64,000 bases of DNA from NCBI RefSeq assembly GCF_041296385.1, contig NC_091017.1, positions 15,804,001 to 15,868,000 on the forward strand, written 5' to 3'. A program made the translations under genes and the position numbers. Source of the stretch: Aphelocoma coerulescens. Its lineage: Eukaryota; Chordata; Aves; Passeriformes; Corvidae. Position 1 is the first letter of the stretch. Each line of letters opens with the position of its first letter. Shown one piece after another: positions 24,201 to 39,200 of this stretch. Under the pieces are notes generated by a model. The model was not told the origin of the DNA and searched no databases. It saw only the letters and a program-made list of their open reading frames with translations.

Positions 24201-27200
24201 ACTTTAATTATCAAATATTAGTTTTCCAAGCATATATTTTTCATCTTCAGGCAGTGTTTTGTTACATGTGATGTAGTCGTGATGTCTCTAAAGCATTTCC
24301 ATGTTCTGGTGCTGTGACTCTGTAAGGTATTTATACAGTCAGATGTAGACTGGAAAAGGTGTTAAGATAATTGAGAAGTTGCTCTGAGGAGTCAGTGGTT
24401 CATACATTAAGATTACCCGATGTCTTCTGTTTGAAGCAATCTTCAAGGATTTTCTCTGGAGTTCTACCCTCTTTTTGCAGGCACTGTGTGATACTGTGCT
24501 CCAGAGACGTGTGTAGATTCAGCCTTTGATCAGATAACAACAGATCTTCTAACACACACACTTGCTGCACAGACACTACTGAAAGCAGGCAGATTTAGAT
24601 TAGATGTCAAGAAGAAAGTCTTTTACTTAGTGGGTGGTGAGGCACTGGCACAGGTTGCCCAGAGAGGTTGTGAGTGCCCCATTGCTGGGAGTGTTAAAGG
24701 CCAGGTTGGATGGGGCCCCGAGCAACCTCATGTAGTGAATGGCATCCTTATGCACGGGGGGGGGGGGGGGAGGAGGAGTTTGGAACTAGATGATGTTTAG
24801 GGCCCCTCCCAGCTCAAACCATTCTGTGATTCTGTGCTTTCAAAGCAGCAGCAAATGTGTGTTTTCTGCTGGGTGCAGTCAGGCATCAAGGAAGTTGAGT
24901 TGGAACCTAGAAAAGGGGGCCAGTCGCATTGGGCTTCCCACTGCTTGGCCGAGCTATGCTGCCTCCTTGATAATCAGGGAATTTTGAGTCTTAAGTACCT
25001 GCCTCTAGAGCTGCCTCATTATGCTTGTTGCATTGTGTTTTTAAGTGAAGTCTGAACTCCTTTTGCCTTTAAAAGGAAGAAAGGAAAACATTTGTTCTGT
25101 TTGTTGCAAGTCAGAATGTGACTTTTCCATTAAGTAGCCACACAACCTTTACAGATTGGAATGAAATATTGCAGTTGCAGCAGCACCCATTGTTCTTCTG
25201 CTTTGTCTACACAGAATTGGTTCTGTTTCATCTGCAAATTTTGTTGTTAGGGCAGCTGGAAGGCTGAAGCTGGGTTCTCATTCTGAAAGTGTTACAAGCT
25301 GTCCTTCTTATGAAGGGCTGATGCTTCCTTCTCTTCTAATCTCCCTGTGTTTTAAACAGGTGGGGTGATTCCATGATCATACAATTATCTGTCAATACAT
25401 ATCAGGATATACTGCAAGATTCCACTGCTGTTAGCTAAAGTCATGAAACATCCTCTGAGGGGTACTTGGTATGTGTAGGTTGCTGTTTAGATATTTGTTT
25501 TTCAATTCCTGAGATGGAGTATATGGCAAAAAGTAGAAACCTGTTTTAAAACAAGAAAGTAACGAGTGAAATTGTCAACTGAGAACTAGAGATTGGGAAA
25601 CTGTCAAATGAGCTAAACTTTAGTGTTCTAAGACAATGTGGGTGTCTATTAATCACTTTGTGAACAACATAAGAGCAGTATTTCTGAAAAGCCAATTTAT
25701 CAGTAAGATATTGCTGTGCTAATTCTGTAGTTGCCTAATATTAAAAAAAAAAAGGAGCTGGGAAATCTAGTTTTTAAAGCATATAATTTGCTGTACAGGT
25801 ATTTTTTTAGCTGTTTTTAACCTGTTACAACTGTGACTAAAGCTCTTCAGAAAGCAATGACCTAAAACCTGAAATGAGGTTGTATAGATTGAAGCTCTAG
25901 CAAGGATGGTATTGCTATAACTTAGGCAGTGGAATATGAAGCTGTGTTATTTGGGATTTTTGTCTTGCTGTGATTGTGACCTGTCCCATAACAGTGGTTG
26001 TCACTGAAAAAATTTGTAAACTCTGAAGTCCTCTGGTTGACTTGGGGCTGAGGAGCTACAGCGCTTTTTTTTTTTTTTAATCTATTGAGAAAATGACAAA
26101 CTTTTGTGTTTTGTTGAAGCAATCTCTTTGCCCCTAAAGTCAGCCTTCTGCTAACTGCAGTGAGAGATTAGAGGACTTTATCATCTTTATGTGTTGAGAA
26201 TCTTACTGCCAACCCCTACTTTACATAATGCTTAGTTACGTGAGGGGAACTGAACACAAAAGCTGTTCTTGGTGGCTGACAGTGCAGTGAGAGGCTTGTT
26301 TCTGTAAAGGCAGGGGACAGGCTGTGTTGTGCAAACAAGTTCCTAAAGTAGGGTGTCCTAAAACCTGAAGTCATGCTAGAACTTGTGTGATACTTGGTTG
26401 AAACCAAACCCAAATAATAGTAGTTGTGAGAATGCAAAATGTTGTTTTTTTTTTTCTTTGAAGTGAAGAATAACATGTATCAGGAAGAGTAATAGTTGCT
26501 GTTTGTATTAACATGTATTGGCAGAAATAGTATTTGCTCTTTGTATTGAAAAATAATTACCAAAGAAAGCATGTTGAAAATACAGAGGTGGTCCTATTTG
26601 CTAAACCCTAAAAGGGAAATTGTTTTTATGTTTTACCTGCTAGTTCTCTGGAGTGTGTGTACTAAAGAAGCAGCTTTGAATGGATGAAGAAGTGAAAATT
26701 CTCAGGGTTTCAAATCTGAAGTCAGAGAAGTGTAACTGTTAGCAGCTAAAGTCTGGAGTTCCTGTACACCATGTGAAGCAGATCCATTGTGGACAAATCT
26801 TTAAGTTGCCTAGTTTTGTGCAGCAAATGCCAAGTGTGAAGGATGATGTCTGAGGAAGGACAGATGTGTTATAATTTGAAGTATCTGGCTTGCTTTGCTT
26901 TGCTTTGGCTGCAGCTGTTGCCACTGCTATTATTGCAGATGGCCATAATCATGGTTATTGCCAACAACCACCTGAGGTTAGAAACAAGAGCTTTTGTATC
27001 ATATACTCACAATGTGGAAAACCTTTTAAACTGGTAACTGGACTACTCTAATTTGAAAAAAATTAAGATCCCTTGTCCCCTAGGATGACAATCTTGAATT
27101 TATGAGAATCTAATTGTGGGTTTGATGGCAAGAATTAAGACTAGTAGGGTGATTCATGGACCAAATGCATATTAAATATGGAAATAAGTAAACTGGATTA

Positions 27201-30200
27201 TTTAATAAATGTAGCATTTTTATGTAGTGTGAATAGAAGCTATTCCTCATTTTTGGGGTAATAGTATATGAACATTTAGGCATATTAGGCATAAACAGAG
27301 AAATTTACTCCTGTTTCCCTACCAGACTCCTTGAAATTCTCCCTTAAATGGATGCACCTCTCAGTTTATTTATGACATTCTAAGTCTTGGTTTTTGCATG
27401 ACTGACTTCATTCACGTATTTTTGGGTTCCAAAAATGTTACTGCTCTATGAAGCTGAAATTATTTTTGTATTAAAAACAGTGAGAAATAGGACTGGAACA
27501 TAATGAGAAAAAGAAATCTAATTTTATTGCTTCTTAAATGTTGTTATCTCACAAGAGCATTCTTCTGATTACCTGGAGTCATTTAGCACCATCTGCAGTG
27601 CCATGTGTAACATAGTTGAAGTAGTATGATAGGATAAACACAGTTAAATTAAAAATGGTTACCAAGCAAATGAGTATGTAATATTTTAGGAACTTAAGAG
27701 TCTACCATGGAGAGGGGTTTTTATCTGTAGCTTTATTTTCCATAACCCTCTGCTTTCCCCTTTAATCCCCTCAGTGCAGAGCTTTGGTGGTAGTGAAGTG
27801 CTTGCCACTGATCAGTTTTCTCAGAGAGAATGCTGTTACTGTCTGTTTCTTCTGTATTTTCTTCTCTGTGTTAGTGCTTTAGCTGTCATTTGCTGCAGCC
27901 TCTCCTCTTGGCCGAGACTGTCCACATGCAGAAAGGGAGAGAAGCACTGCAATGATTGTTCTTTACTGGAGTGGCATCAGGATTTGCAGCACTCTCCAGA
28001 CGAATGCAGCTAAATTACCTCCAAACTTTTGCAAACAGTCCATGGACTGTTTAGGAAGCAGTGGTGGATACACTCTCAGCACTCGGCTTACTTGTCTTAA
28101 TGGGAAGTGTGTAAATCAAAAATAGAACCTTGCTTCATATGACCTTTTGATTTGGAAGGGTAGTGACTTTCAGCAAGATACTTGTGACTCAGTAATGTAG
28201 TGAGCTGGCAATTACATTTTAATTAATGTTGATTTCTTCTTAAAGCTTTGTTTACCTTTGATTTTGAAAAAGAGGGATCTTTGAGTTGATAGAATCACTG
28301 GAGTAGCATAGTTATTGAATGTCTTTTGTCAGTGTTGCAGTCAAATGCTGACTTGTTAGAGTTCTCCCAGATGCTGAAAGCTGTTCTCTTTTCTGGCTTG
28401 TGTGTAAATTTCTTTGTACAAAGGTTACAAACTGTAGCTGGCAGTATTTTGTCAGCGTATGATTGACACTGGTTTTATACTTTGATAAGGTTACAGATAA
28501 GTGTGACTTGAATTTCGTCATTTATAACTTTTACTTTTCTTCCTGAATATTTGCTTAAGTGTTTCATTAATTGGGCTGACTCTGAATGTGTTTCACATGT
28601 CCCTTTCCTGTCTCTTGTCTCAAAATTTGCATGAGAGGAAGGCACAAAGATACTTGAAATTTTTATACTGAGGTCCTCTTCAACATCTGAATAATATTTG
28701 TATCACAGGAACCTTTTTTATTCCAGATCTGTCATTGACCAGCTGTTTTTAGGTAAAAATTTTGCCGGAGACAGCATTGCACATAAAACAAAGCAGGTGA
28801 GTGGCAGCAAGGATGAAATAAATTTTGGGTTCATTTTGAAATAAGAATGGTTTCTTAAGAATTGTATTCTGTGCTGAATGCTTTGCAGAAAGTGTCCAAT
28901 AATAAATAAAAACTGAACAATCCCACCCCTTTCTTAAATTATACATGAAGAAAAAAACCCTGTTTTTCCTTTTACCTTCCATCCACTGCTACTGTATTTT
29001 TCCCAGGGTTGGTAATTGAATAAGTTTTTTTTTTCCCAGTATTTCAGTTTATGTGTATAAAAACCCCAAACAAACACGATTTTTTTTTAAAGTATGTGAT
29101 ACTATAATTTCGCAGTATAAATATACTTAAGTAGTGATGTCATCCTATAAAATAAGAATGCTACAATTCTATGGCTGAGTAGTCATACATGAGGCACCCA
29201 TGTGCTTTCACAGACTGCCTTGAAGAGGGATTAATGTGCATAAAATGTTAATCTGCTTCACTCACACTGCATAATTCAGTCTTAAGTAAATACTAAATAG
29301 GAAAAAGATATATCATAAATCTCAGAAGGAAAATTGAGACTTTGCTGGGTGGAAAATCCCATACTTTGCAAACATCTTAAGGGTATTACAGAAAACTTAG
29401 GGTTTATAAGTTTAGTTGGATTTCCAAGACCTCATTGCTCTTACTGCAAGTGTTTGAGTAAATAGAGAAAGTTTTTCTTTCTTACTCTTTGTAACTGAGC
29501 AATTGATAGAGCTGAAATAATGTGGTGGCTATGCCAAAACCTGTATTTGTATTTCTTGCTTCAGTTTTCAGTTACAGAAAGTGAAGTGTTCTGTAATACA
29601 GATTGTGTGCTCACCTGTCATGCCAGTAGGAGGAGAGGAGAGGTTTACTTTGGGTTTTTATATTAACTCAATCTGGATAACACAATGGGGATGTTTACAT
29701 TTGGAGACCAGCCTGAGTTAGACTTGCAGGGAAGTGTATAAAGCTATTTGCAATGTACTTAGTGCATTAAGACATAGCAATTTACACTGGAAAAGTGTTT
29801 ATTTTCAGACTCTTTGAATTTAAGATAAAGCCTAACATTTTGCAGTCTTTTTTTAGCTTTTTATTCAAGTTCATCTGCATATGATTCTGTCTTATTCTCT
29901 TTAGTGTTGCACATGTGTGACAACTATAGATATGAATTTTTTTTTTAATTTGTTGTGCTACACAGAAATGTAAGAGAACTATAATATTGTTTAACAAAAC
30001 CAGTCACTAGAATTCCATTGAAGGAGAGTGATACAACTTTAGAAGTGTAGTACTCTGTGCCATAACTGTGGTGGCTGAAATAAAAATGTAGAAGGCAGGG
30101 ATTGTTGTTTTGTAATAGTGGAAGTGCAAGTGTTAAAAAAGATACAAATGTTTGAGGGAAGAGCAACATTCCTCCTAAAATTCAGCTACTGAAAGGCTTA

Positions 30201-33200
30201 TCTTGGAATAGCACTTAGAAGTTTATAGTTGCCAATAAAAGCATCCCTTGAAAGAGTGTCAAGTATAGATTATAAGACCCAGGGATCAATGTGTTAATGT
30301 GACCTCCTGCATAACATCAACCATAAGGCCAACTAATATTTTATGCAGTTAGTCAGCAGACTAAGTGTAATAATAAATCTTGGCAAAGTGGATTAGGGGA
30401 CAGCTTAGAACAATTGCCAATAAGCCTGTAGTCATTTAGGTTTGAGTGGCAGTAAGTTTAACAGTGCAAAAACTTAAAAACAGCCAAGTGTTTCCTGTGT
30501 GAGGTGTTCTGCTAGAGATTTGAAGATATTGGAAACAGTGTACTAAAAGTAGTTGCATGGAGTCTTATTGTGTGCAGATCAGCATTGTAGGCTAATTAAA
30601 AAAGCCTGGGTTTTATGTTTATTACAATAAAGGATGCATAAACTTTTTGATTGTAAAGGGAAGAAATTTCAGTGCTCTGATGAAAGCCCATCCAAAGATG
30701 CTGAAATTGGCTTGATACATTGGGTGAAACCTTGTGTGTTTGGCCTTGCAGAAATCTCTCATCTTTATTAGAGAAATCTGGAAACCTGAGTAAGATGGTA
30801 TTTGAGCTGGTACAGACCTGCCTGAGTCAGGAACAGAAAGATGTTAAAGCATCTGGGCTGTGATAATTAGGTTCTTCTTCATACAGAATGTGTCTTGCCC
30901 TGGTGTTAATTTTTTGATGTGAGATGGGATTCATGGGATGGAGCTGAAATATTTGTTACCAGGCAGGAAACCCTTGTTATCTGGCAGGGCTGGTGACCAA
31001 ATGTAGTTTCTTCTGTGGTGAATTTCTACAGGGGGTTGGTGTGTCCTGTTATAAGTAGGAAAATTGTTGCAACTGATTGAGAATTGATACACTTGTCCTG
31101 GTAAAAGTGAACTTGGGAAAAGGCATCTGTTTTGATCCTGATAGTTTCATGGAGATTCATGTAGTGACAAGACAAATTGTGTCACAGGAATTTATAACTT
31201 ATTATCCTCCTTCTTATTGATTGCAGAGGATCTAAACTGGTGAATCTACTAATACGTTGTGAGTGGGGAGCTGGCTGAGCCTCTGTGCTGGGAAGGCTGT
31301 GCATAGGGATCACTGGAGTGAGTTTTGGAAGGAAGCCAAGGAAACACTGTTGCATTTGCTCGGAAGGATTACTCACAGTCATCCTGATCTGCATGTGAAA
31401 TGTTAGATCTGGCTTGACCGTCAGCTGCGGTGGAATGATTGCAAAGGTGGTGCAGGCAGGTGATGCAATGGTTGGAGGACTGCGGCCTCCTCTTCCAGGT
31501 GCCAGCCACACTGTGCTAATGAACACCTTTCACAGAACTAGACTGTGTTCAGGGCAGGGGGTACACAACAATGCTTTATAGCTTTCAAAAAATGATGCTG
31601 CTCTAGAATTACCAGTCTAGTTTTTATAGTGGAGTTCTTAGCCTGGAGCAGCTTTGCATGTGCTAGCAGAATCTGGGTTCACTCTAATTTTTGCAGTGGT
31701 GCTTAAAATGCTGTGATTAATCTTTTGGTTTGGTTTGGTCCTTGGTTTGTTAGTTAACTTGGTATCCAATAAATAAAATCAGTAAACAAAGTTTCATTTG
31801 ATGTGCAGGGTTGGTAAAAGCTAGTACTCAAAGGAGTAGAACTAGTTTGACAGTGACTATTACAAGATATTTTACCAATAAAGCTTATAGAAACTATAGT
31901 GAGCAAAATTTTATTTATCAGAAATGTGCTTAGCAAGGTTAGTTGTCTATACATTTATTTGGCATTAAACTTTCCAATTAACTGAAGAGAGATAAAAATG
32001 TCATGAGCTACAACAGGAGTGTCCTTGTAACCTGAACTAGTAGACAAGTGAAAGGGGTTGTTCTCTCTGAGGTATTGCTGTTGCTGGGTAAAATTTCAGG
32101 CCACAGAGAAACTGTATTGTTGAGTGTCAAGTACTCCAAGTAATGTGGCTCACAAGACTGTTTTTAAGGAGTCAAGTTTAGTCATTCTAGGATCTGCTGG
32201 AATGGATGTAAGCAATCTCTTAAAACCTTATTAATTATTGTACAGCTGAAAAGAAAACATACAAGTATGTAATCATGCTTTTAAAGTTATTTTTTAAATT
32301 ATGTACAGGCATAAAAGGGAAATAAAAGTTCTGTTGGTACTGCTCTTATTTTTTAAGAGCTTATTTTAGAGTCCCTCTGCCAGAAAGTGGATTCTTTGGG
32401 ATGGGTGTGGTGTTAATTTTATGTACATAACTGCTTAGAAATCCTTTTTTTAGTGGCTAAATACTTCTAAAATTCTTCCTGTGTGAATGAGACAACGTTC
32501 CTGTCAGATATATTTGCAGTGAATAGTTTCTAGGAAAATCCTTAACTTGAGCCACATTTTCATATCTAAGCATCTGAAACTTTGAATGACACACAAGCAT
32601 AATTTCAATTTCGGTGTATTTATTTTGGAAGGTATATCCATATACTGGAGAATTCATAAAGTTATTTTTTTTAATTTCAAGTCTGTTACCTGAAATGCCC
32701 ATGAGATGGTGCTCATCAGTCTTGTTTCTGTGGAGCAGCAGATCTGTGCATAGTTCTGACTTCCCAGTAAGGATGCAGTACTTGGCATTGTTGCCTTTCT
32801 CAGAGAAAGAAAAAGAACAAAACCCAACTGACAATACCTTGAATTAATTGATGAAATACCCCTTACTATACTGTTTTGAAGTGTGTGTAAAACCAGTCTC
32901 GATATCTGATTATCCTTGGACAGATGGATTTGATGCTAGTTTACACAAAGGATGGGTTAGCAGTTAATTTTCTTTTTCTAAAAATGTGTTTCTAAATAGC
33001 CAAAGGATGGGAAAGTGTTTAGACATCTGTCCTTTTTGTGCTGTTTTACTTCCTTCTTTTTTTTCTTTTTCAAAGATTCACAAAAGTTTTCTTTATTATT
33101 CGGAAAGCATTCTGCTACAAACTCACACTGATGTGTTCTGTTCTGTAATGTCTTTTGGGGGTGGGAGGGGGGCAGCGTTTGATTAGTTTGATTTATTTGT

Positions 33201-36200
33201 TTTTTCCTTGAGTGATACAGGTAGCCTGTAGCAAGGAGAGGAGAGAGAAATGTTAAACTCCAGTTAACTAAGGCAGGGAGGATCACAGAATCATAGAATG
33301 GTTTAGGTTGGAAGGGACTTAAAAGATCTTTTAGTTCCAAACACCTGCCATGGCCAGGGACACCTTTCACTAGACCAGGCTGCTCAATCCTTGTCCAGCC
33401 TTTCTTTGAGTCGGCCTGAGTGTTAGAAGCCCCAGTGCTGTTTTCTGAAAGTGTGCTATGTAATTTTAGATGCAAGATGGGGAGAAAAACAGCAAAATGA
33501 GGGGAAGAAGTTAGGAGAGTCTTCTGTTTGAAGAAAGGTTACAGAAATATTTGCAGTGGGCTGCAGCACAGTAGAACCAAATGAGTTATTTTGCATTCTG
33601 TTTCAGACTGTTTCTATTACTATTTGTTGTGACCTGAATGGTCTGGGGAGCCTGGAAGGAGATCTGGAAGAGGACACAAGTGATGTAGATGAACTCCCAA
33701 GGAAGGAGTTACCAATATTGATAGATAGGTGTGAAAACAAGAATTGGTTGTATGAGAAGTGGAATGAAGTGAGCAGCACCTCTGCTATAATTGACTAAGA
33801 TGACACTCAAAGAAAGTATCTGCTAAGTATTAATTAGCAGAGATTACAGGCTTCTGAAAATGAGGCCAGCTTTAAACCTGGTGAGTTGATCTAAAGGAGG
33901 TGTTTAAAGATTGGTTCTGTACAATCTTTGTACAAGCTGCTCAAATTAAGTCAGACCAAGAGGACATAGGAAAAAATTTATTTCCTGTGAAAACTTCTTT
34001 TCCCTTCCAAATTCTGTGAATGGTGCTATGATTAATGTTTCCTTTGTGTTTTTATGGGCTTTTTTCTTTTTTTTTTTCCCTCAAATCACTATAGCTTTGA
34101 TCAAGTAAGCAACTTGAGTTATACTTGCCTGTATGTTCAGTTCTATCAGTGATTACTGAAAGCAGTGTTAGGACAGCATAGAATAGAAGACAAAAAAATG
34201 CTTGAGAAGAGCCCCTTGACAGAAAAATAGAGGCAAAACCAGGAGTGAATGCAGCACTGTACACAGAGTAAGTAAAATACAAGTATTTATTGAAAAGCAG
34301 GGTCTCTTCTGTTTTTAGGTGAAAAAGGAAAAAAAAAGAGTATGTTCTGACTGAATTTCCTTTGAGAAAATGGAATTATAAGTTATCATTTTGGAATGGT
34401 TAATTTCACGTGGAGCAGAAGGATTTGGACATGTTCTGGATGTGCTGAAATGAGTAGGACAAACGTTTTTAGACTGCATCATTTTGGACTGTAATTTGGC
34501 ATCATTGTGTAGTAGCTAGTGGAGGCTGAGAGAGATGAGCAAGGAGGATTCTGAAAGCCCTTTTGGGTAATTTTCGAATTGATGATGATGGTGAAAGAAG
34601 CAGCTCAGTCATTTGTGTATTGATGCTGAGTCATTTGTGTCAGCATTAGGGATGGAGCACCTTTCCCACGGGGAAGGGCTGAGACAGTTGGGGTTGGTCA
34701 GGCTGGAGAAGGTAAGGTCCAGGGGGACCTTACTGCAGCCTTTTATTCAGTACCTAAAGGAGCTACAAGAGAGCTGGAGAGGGACTTCTTACAAAACTTT
34801 ACTGATAGGACAATGGGTAGTGGCTCTAAACTGAAAGAGAGCACGTTTAGATTAGATATTAAAATCGGGTTCTTAATTGTAAGGGTTGTCAGGCACTGGC
34901 TCAGGTTGCCCAGAGAAATAGTGGGAATGCCATCCCTCAAAGTGTTCAAAGCCAGGTTGGATGGGGTCCTGAGCAACGTGGTCTAGCAGATGGTGTCCCT
35001 GCCCATGGCAGGGGGCTTGGAACTAAATTATCTTGAGAATCCTTTCCAACCCAAACCATTCTGCGATTCTGTGATAATGTATGTGAATAAGTGGTAACTG
35101 AAAGTCAGGTAAGGTTTAAGAATGAAAAGACAAGGTAACAACAAATAGTTTTCTAACCCTAGTCCACACTGTGCAAGAAAACCTATAAAAAGGAGATTTC
35201 AGCTCTAAGAATATTTATGGAAAAGCTGAATGAAACTAGGAGAAGAAAGTACCAGTGTATCCAGAAGAGGAAACCAGGGACAGGTACAAGCAGAATACAA
35301 TTTTTGTACATATTTCTCCGATACATGATAATATAGTAGAAAAACAGTATTTGTTTCTCCTTTTCAGACTCCAGCATTGCTCCCTTGAAACCCCTTAGCA
35401 TTCTGCAACCTTTCCCTCTGTTTGAGGAACGTGGGGAATTTGCTTTCAGATTTAGTCTTCTCACCATACTATTTCACTGAGATGATAGTCTGTAATTCTC
35501 ATTCTGTTTATTGTCCCTTAAAAATAATTCCTTTTTCTTTGTGCCTTCAGATCTGTTGTTGTTTTCTCCTTCACTTCTTTGCAGCTTTTCTGCCCTGTTT
35601 TGGAATGTTTCATTTAACAAGAAATAAATGCTGCAGTGCTTCAGGGAAGTTGCTGATTATGGAAGAAGTCAAGATAGACTACAAAATAAATCCTGGAGAT
35701 TGTTGTGTTGGTGTCAGAAAAAAATAGCTCAGCTGAAAGTAGGGCCAGTATAAATGAGGAGAATGTGGGCCTACAACTCATACGACAAAAACACAGATTT
35801 TGAATCTTTGACAATTCTTAGAAGTGACGTCTATAAGAATTGTTTTATTCCAAAAAGTGTTTCTATTTCATGGCCCAGAAAATCTCATTTCTCATCAGAT
35901 ACTGGTATTTCTCAGAGTGCCAATATCATATTGAACAATTCAAAGAGAGTACATTTTCAGAGAATTAAGTTTAAGTGCAGTTCCCCAAGGAATCAGTATT
36001 TTCATTCTCATAGGAGAGTGTAAAGAGAGCTAGAGGTCTTGTAATAATAATTCTAAAAAGACAGCAGTTGTGTTTCTGAGGAAATGAATGTTTTACAGCT
36101 TGGAATACCACACAGCTTAGAAACAAGATTGTTTGCATGAGCATTTTCATACAAATGGAAAAAAGACAGAAAAACGTGAAACAAGCAAAAAGCTTCCTGT

Positions 36201-39200
36201 ATGTTGCCTTGTGGGTCCATAATCAATAAACAGATTTTCTGAATAAATCACTCATTACTGACCTGACGGTAGAAGTCTTAAATTTGTTAAGAATCAAGCT
36301 TAAACCACAAAGTTTTGTCAAAATCAAAACAAACTTGCTGTTTGTTTTACATTAAGATAACTGCTGTACACTGAAATGATTGCTGACGTACTTGCATGAG
36401 TTTGGCTTTACACTAAGAACTGCTTTTTCTTCCATGGTTCTATGATTTGAAACAAACAGTGCATATAATACCTTGTTGTTGAGATGAAAGTAGATTTTGG
36501 AGAAAGCAGTTGCATCCTGTTCACTAGCTGTGAAACGGTGTTATCCCAATTACAACAAATTATCATTATTTTCTTAACTATTTAAAATTCATTATTACTG
36601 TAGAAAAATAGCTAATTTTTGAAGGCAGTAGCCTGAAATTTAATATTTTGTTACTCCTTGACACAGCAGCTATTCCAGGCACTCTCCCTGTCAGCATTAA
36701 TGGGGTCTTGTCTTGACAAGCAGAGAAGGCATCAGACTTGTCTTTGATTTCAAGCCTGTTTAGTTTTTGGAGGGATCAGGTTAAGCAGCTGTAGAATAAG
36801 TGATTGGGAGTCTTTCACTAGCAATTAAATAATGCTTTTCATGAGTTTAAAAAAAAATAAAAATCAAATGGCAGAATTTTCTGTTTAAAATACACAGAAT
36901 TGTTAAGGTTGGAAAAGACCCTTCAGATCATTGAGTCCAACCACTAACTCAGCACTGCCAAGTCCACCACTAAACCATGTCCCCAGGTGCCACATCTGCA
37001 CATCTTTTAAATGCCTCCAGAGCTGGAGACTCAACCATTGCCCTGGGCAGCCTGTTCCAGTGCTTTACAACCCTCTTTGTGAAGTAATTTTCATAATACC
37101 CAATATAAACCTCCTCTGGCACAACTTGGGACCATTTTATTTTGTCCCATTGCTTGTTACGTGGGGGAAGAGACCAACCCCCATCTTGCTACAGCTTCAC
37201 GAGTGACTGTGACTTCTGAGAAATATGTGAAGTAGGAGTGAGTGGGGTTTTTTTGTTATAGTCCAGTGGAGAATTTTTTTCATATTTAAGTTTGAATAAA
37301 TTATTATAATGGAGAAAATAAGCATGAATATGAAGTCAGGAGTTTCACAGTATACTGGTAATATCAGTTTTCATGTACTACATCCTGATTCTGTCATCCA
37401 TATAAATTAAGTTGACTCTCTTTTTAGGAAACCTGCTTAAAGACCTTGTAGTTTTCCTTACACCTGAACCAGTGTGTAAGTGAATGAGGTTCACATTTAT
37501 ATCTCTGAATTTATCTTCTGCAATCTGTACCCCTCCCTGCTAGTACAGTACTCTTTTATCAGTATTTTTGAAAGAGAAAAAAAACTCTTTGTGGATTTGA
37601 CCCCATGGGACATAGGAAGTGATTTGTTTTTTCAGTTACTCTGGTTACTGTCACATTGCAATCTAACTGCATATGAGCTCAAGCTGTTCACTTGTGTGGA
37701 AGAACCAGCACAGGTACCATAGCTGGATAGGTTTACTTGAGTTTGTGTGTGTGCAGAAGTTTGATGGAGGTTTGTTTGTAACCATTTTAAGCCATCCCTG
37801 TTTAATTCTGTTCAGAAAAAATGTGCAATGACAATGTGACAGGATTACCACTGTCATCAAGTATTTGTGGTTTTGTGCCAGCTTAACTGATGGATGGATG
37901 AAGATGATGAGGGGTCTGGAGCATCTCTCTTATGAGGAGATGCAGCAGAAGCTGGGCCTGTTTAGTCTGAAGAAGAGAAGGTTGAGAGGGGATCTCATTA
38001 ATGCACATAAATATCACAAAGGTGGGTGCCCAGAGGATGGTGCCAGACTCTTTTCAGTGGTGCTCAGTGACAGGATGAGGAGCAATGGCCATAAACTCAG
38101 AAATCCCACCTCAACACAAGGAAAGACTTCTTTACACTGAGGGTGGCAGAGCCCTGGAACAGGCTACCCAGGCAGGTCATGGGCTCTCCCTTTCTGGAGA
38201 TCTTACAAACCCGCCTGGATGTGTTCCTGTGTCACCTGCTCCAGATGACCCTGATGTCCAGAGGTGCCTTCCAACCCTAACAATTCTGTGATCACTGCTG
38301 ACTTAAAAGCCTAAGAACTGGAAGTTTCAGGAAACTTCCTTTTGCATTTATCTTTGTTTTAGGAAGAGTTTTCTGAATTCCAAACAGCAACAGAAATAGT
38401 ACTGATTTACTGATTTTTTTTTGTTAACACACATTCTCTGTGGAGAATCAGAATCAGTGGAAAAACTACAGCTACCACAAGCTGTATATTTGGTTGCAAA
38501 ATCGAGGGGGGTAGAGAAATAGAAATGGGAAGAATGTGAGGTGTGAGAATGTATTGTGTTTGTGTGGCCAGGTTTTGGTAGCTGGGGGGACTATAGGGGT
38601 GGCTTCTGTGAGAAGCTGGTGGCAGCTTCCTCCATGTCCAGCAGAGCCAGCACCAGGTGCCTCCAAGATGGATGTGCTGCTGGCTAAGTCTGGGCCAATT
38701 AGAGATAGTGGTAATGCCTCTGGGATAACATATTTAAGAAGAAGAAGAAAAAAGGTTTGTTGTGCAGATATAATTGTGGCCAAAGAAGAGTGGAGTGAGA
38801 ACATGTGAGAAGAATGACTCTGCAGACACCAAGGTCAGTGGAGAAGGAGGGGCAGGAGGTGCTCCAGGTGCTAGAGCTGAGATTCCCTTGCAGCCCTTGG
38901 TGCAGCCCATGGTGCAGCAGCTGTGCCCCTGCAGCCCATGGGGATCCACAGGGGTTGCAGAGATCCACCCGCAGCCCGAGAGGGAAACCCATGCTGGAGC
39001 GAGCAGGTGGGTGCCCGAAGGAGGCTGTGACCCCGTGGGAAGCCTGTGCTGGAACAGGCTCCTGGCAGGGATCTGCAAATGTGTGAAGAGAGGACCCCAT
39101 TCCCTCTCTCTTTGTGCCTCTGAAGGGGAGTGGGTAGAGCTGGGAAGGAGGGAGGGGTGGGAGGAAGGTGATTTTAAGGTCTTATTTTACTTCTCATTAT

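Noticed and set aside
27774..28013. Open frame after a good acceptor-like tract, with a hydrophobic stretch
   Set aside because: No donor that would join it in phase to LRBA exon 2 or 3 and no family match. Left as intronic.
31182..31526. 114-codon - strand open frame, somewhat richer in GC than its surroundings
   Set aside because: No recognised family, no matching splice partners found, and it overlaps nothing conserved that I can name. A frame of this length is expected by chance in tens of kilobases.
32457..32834. 125-codon - strand open frame in intron 2
   Set aside because: No recognisable domain, and a second frame overlaps it on the + strand. Treated as chance.
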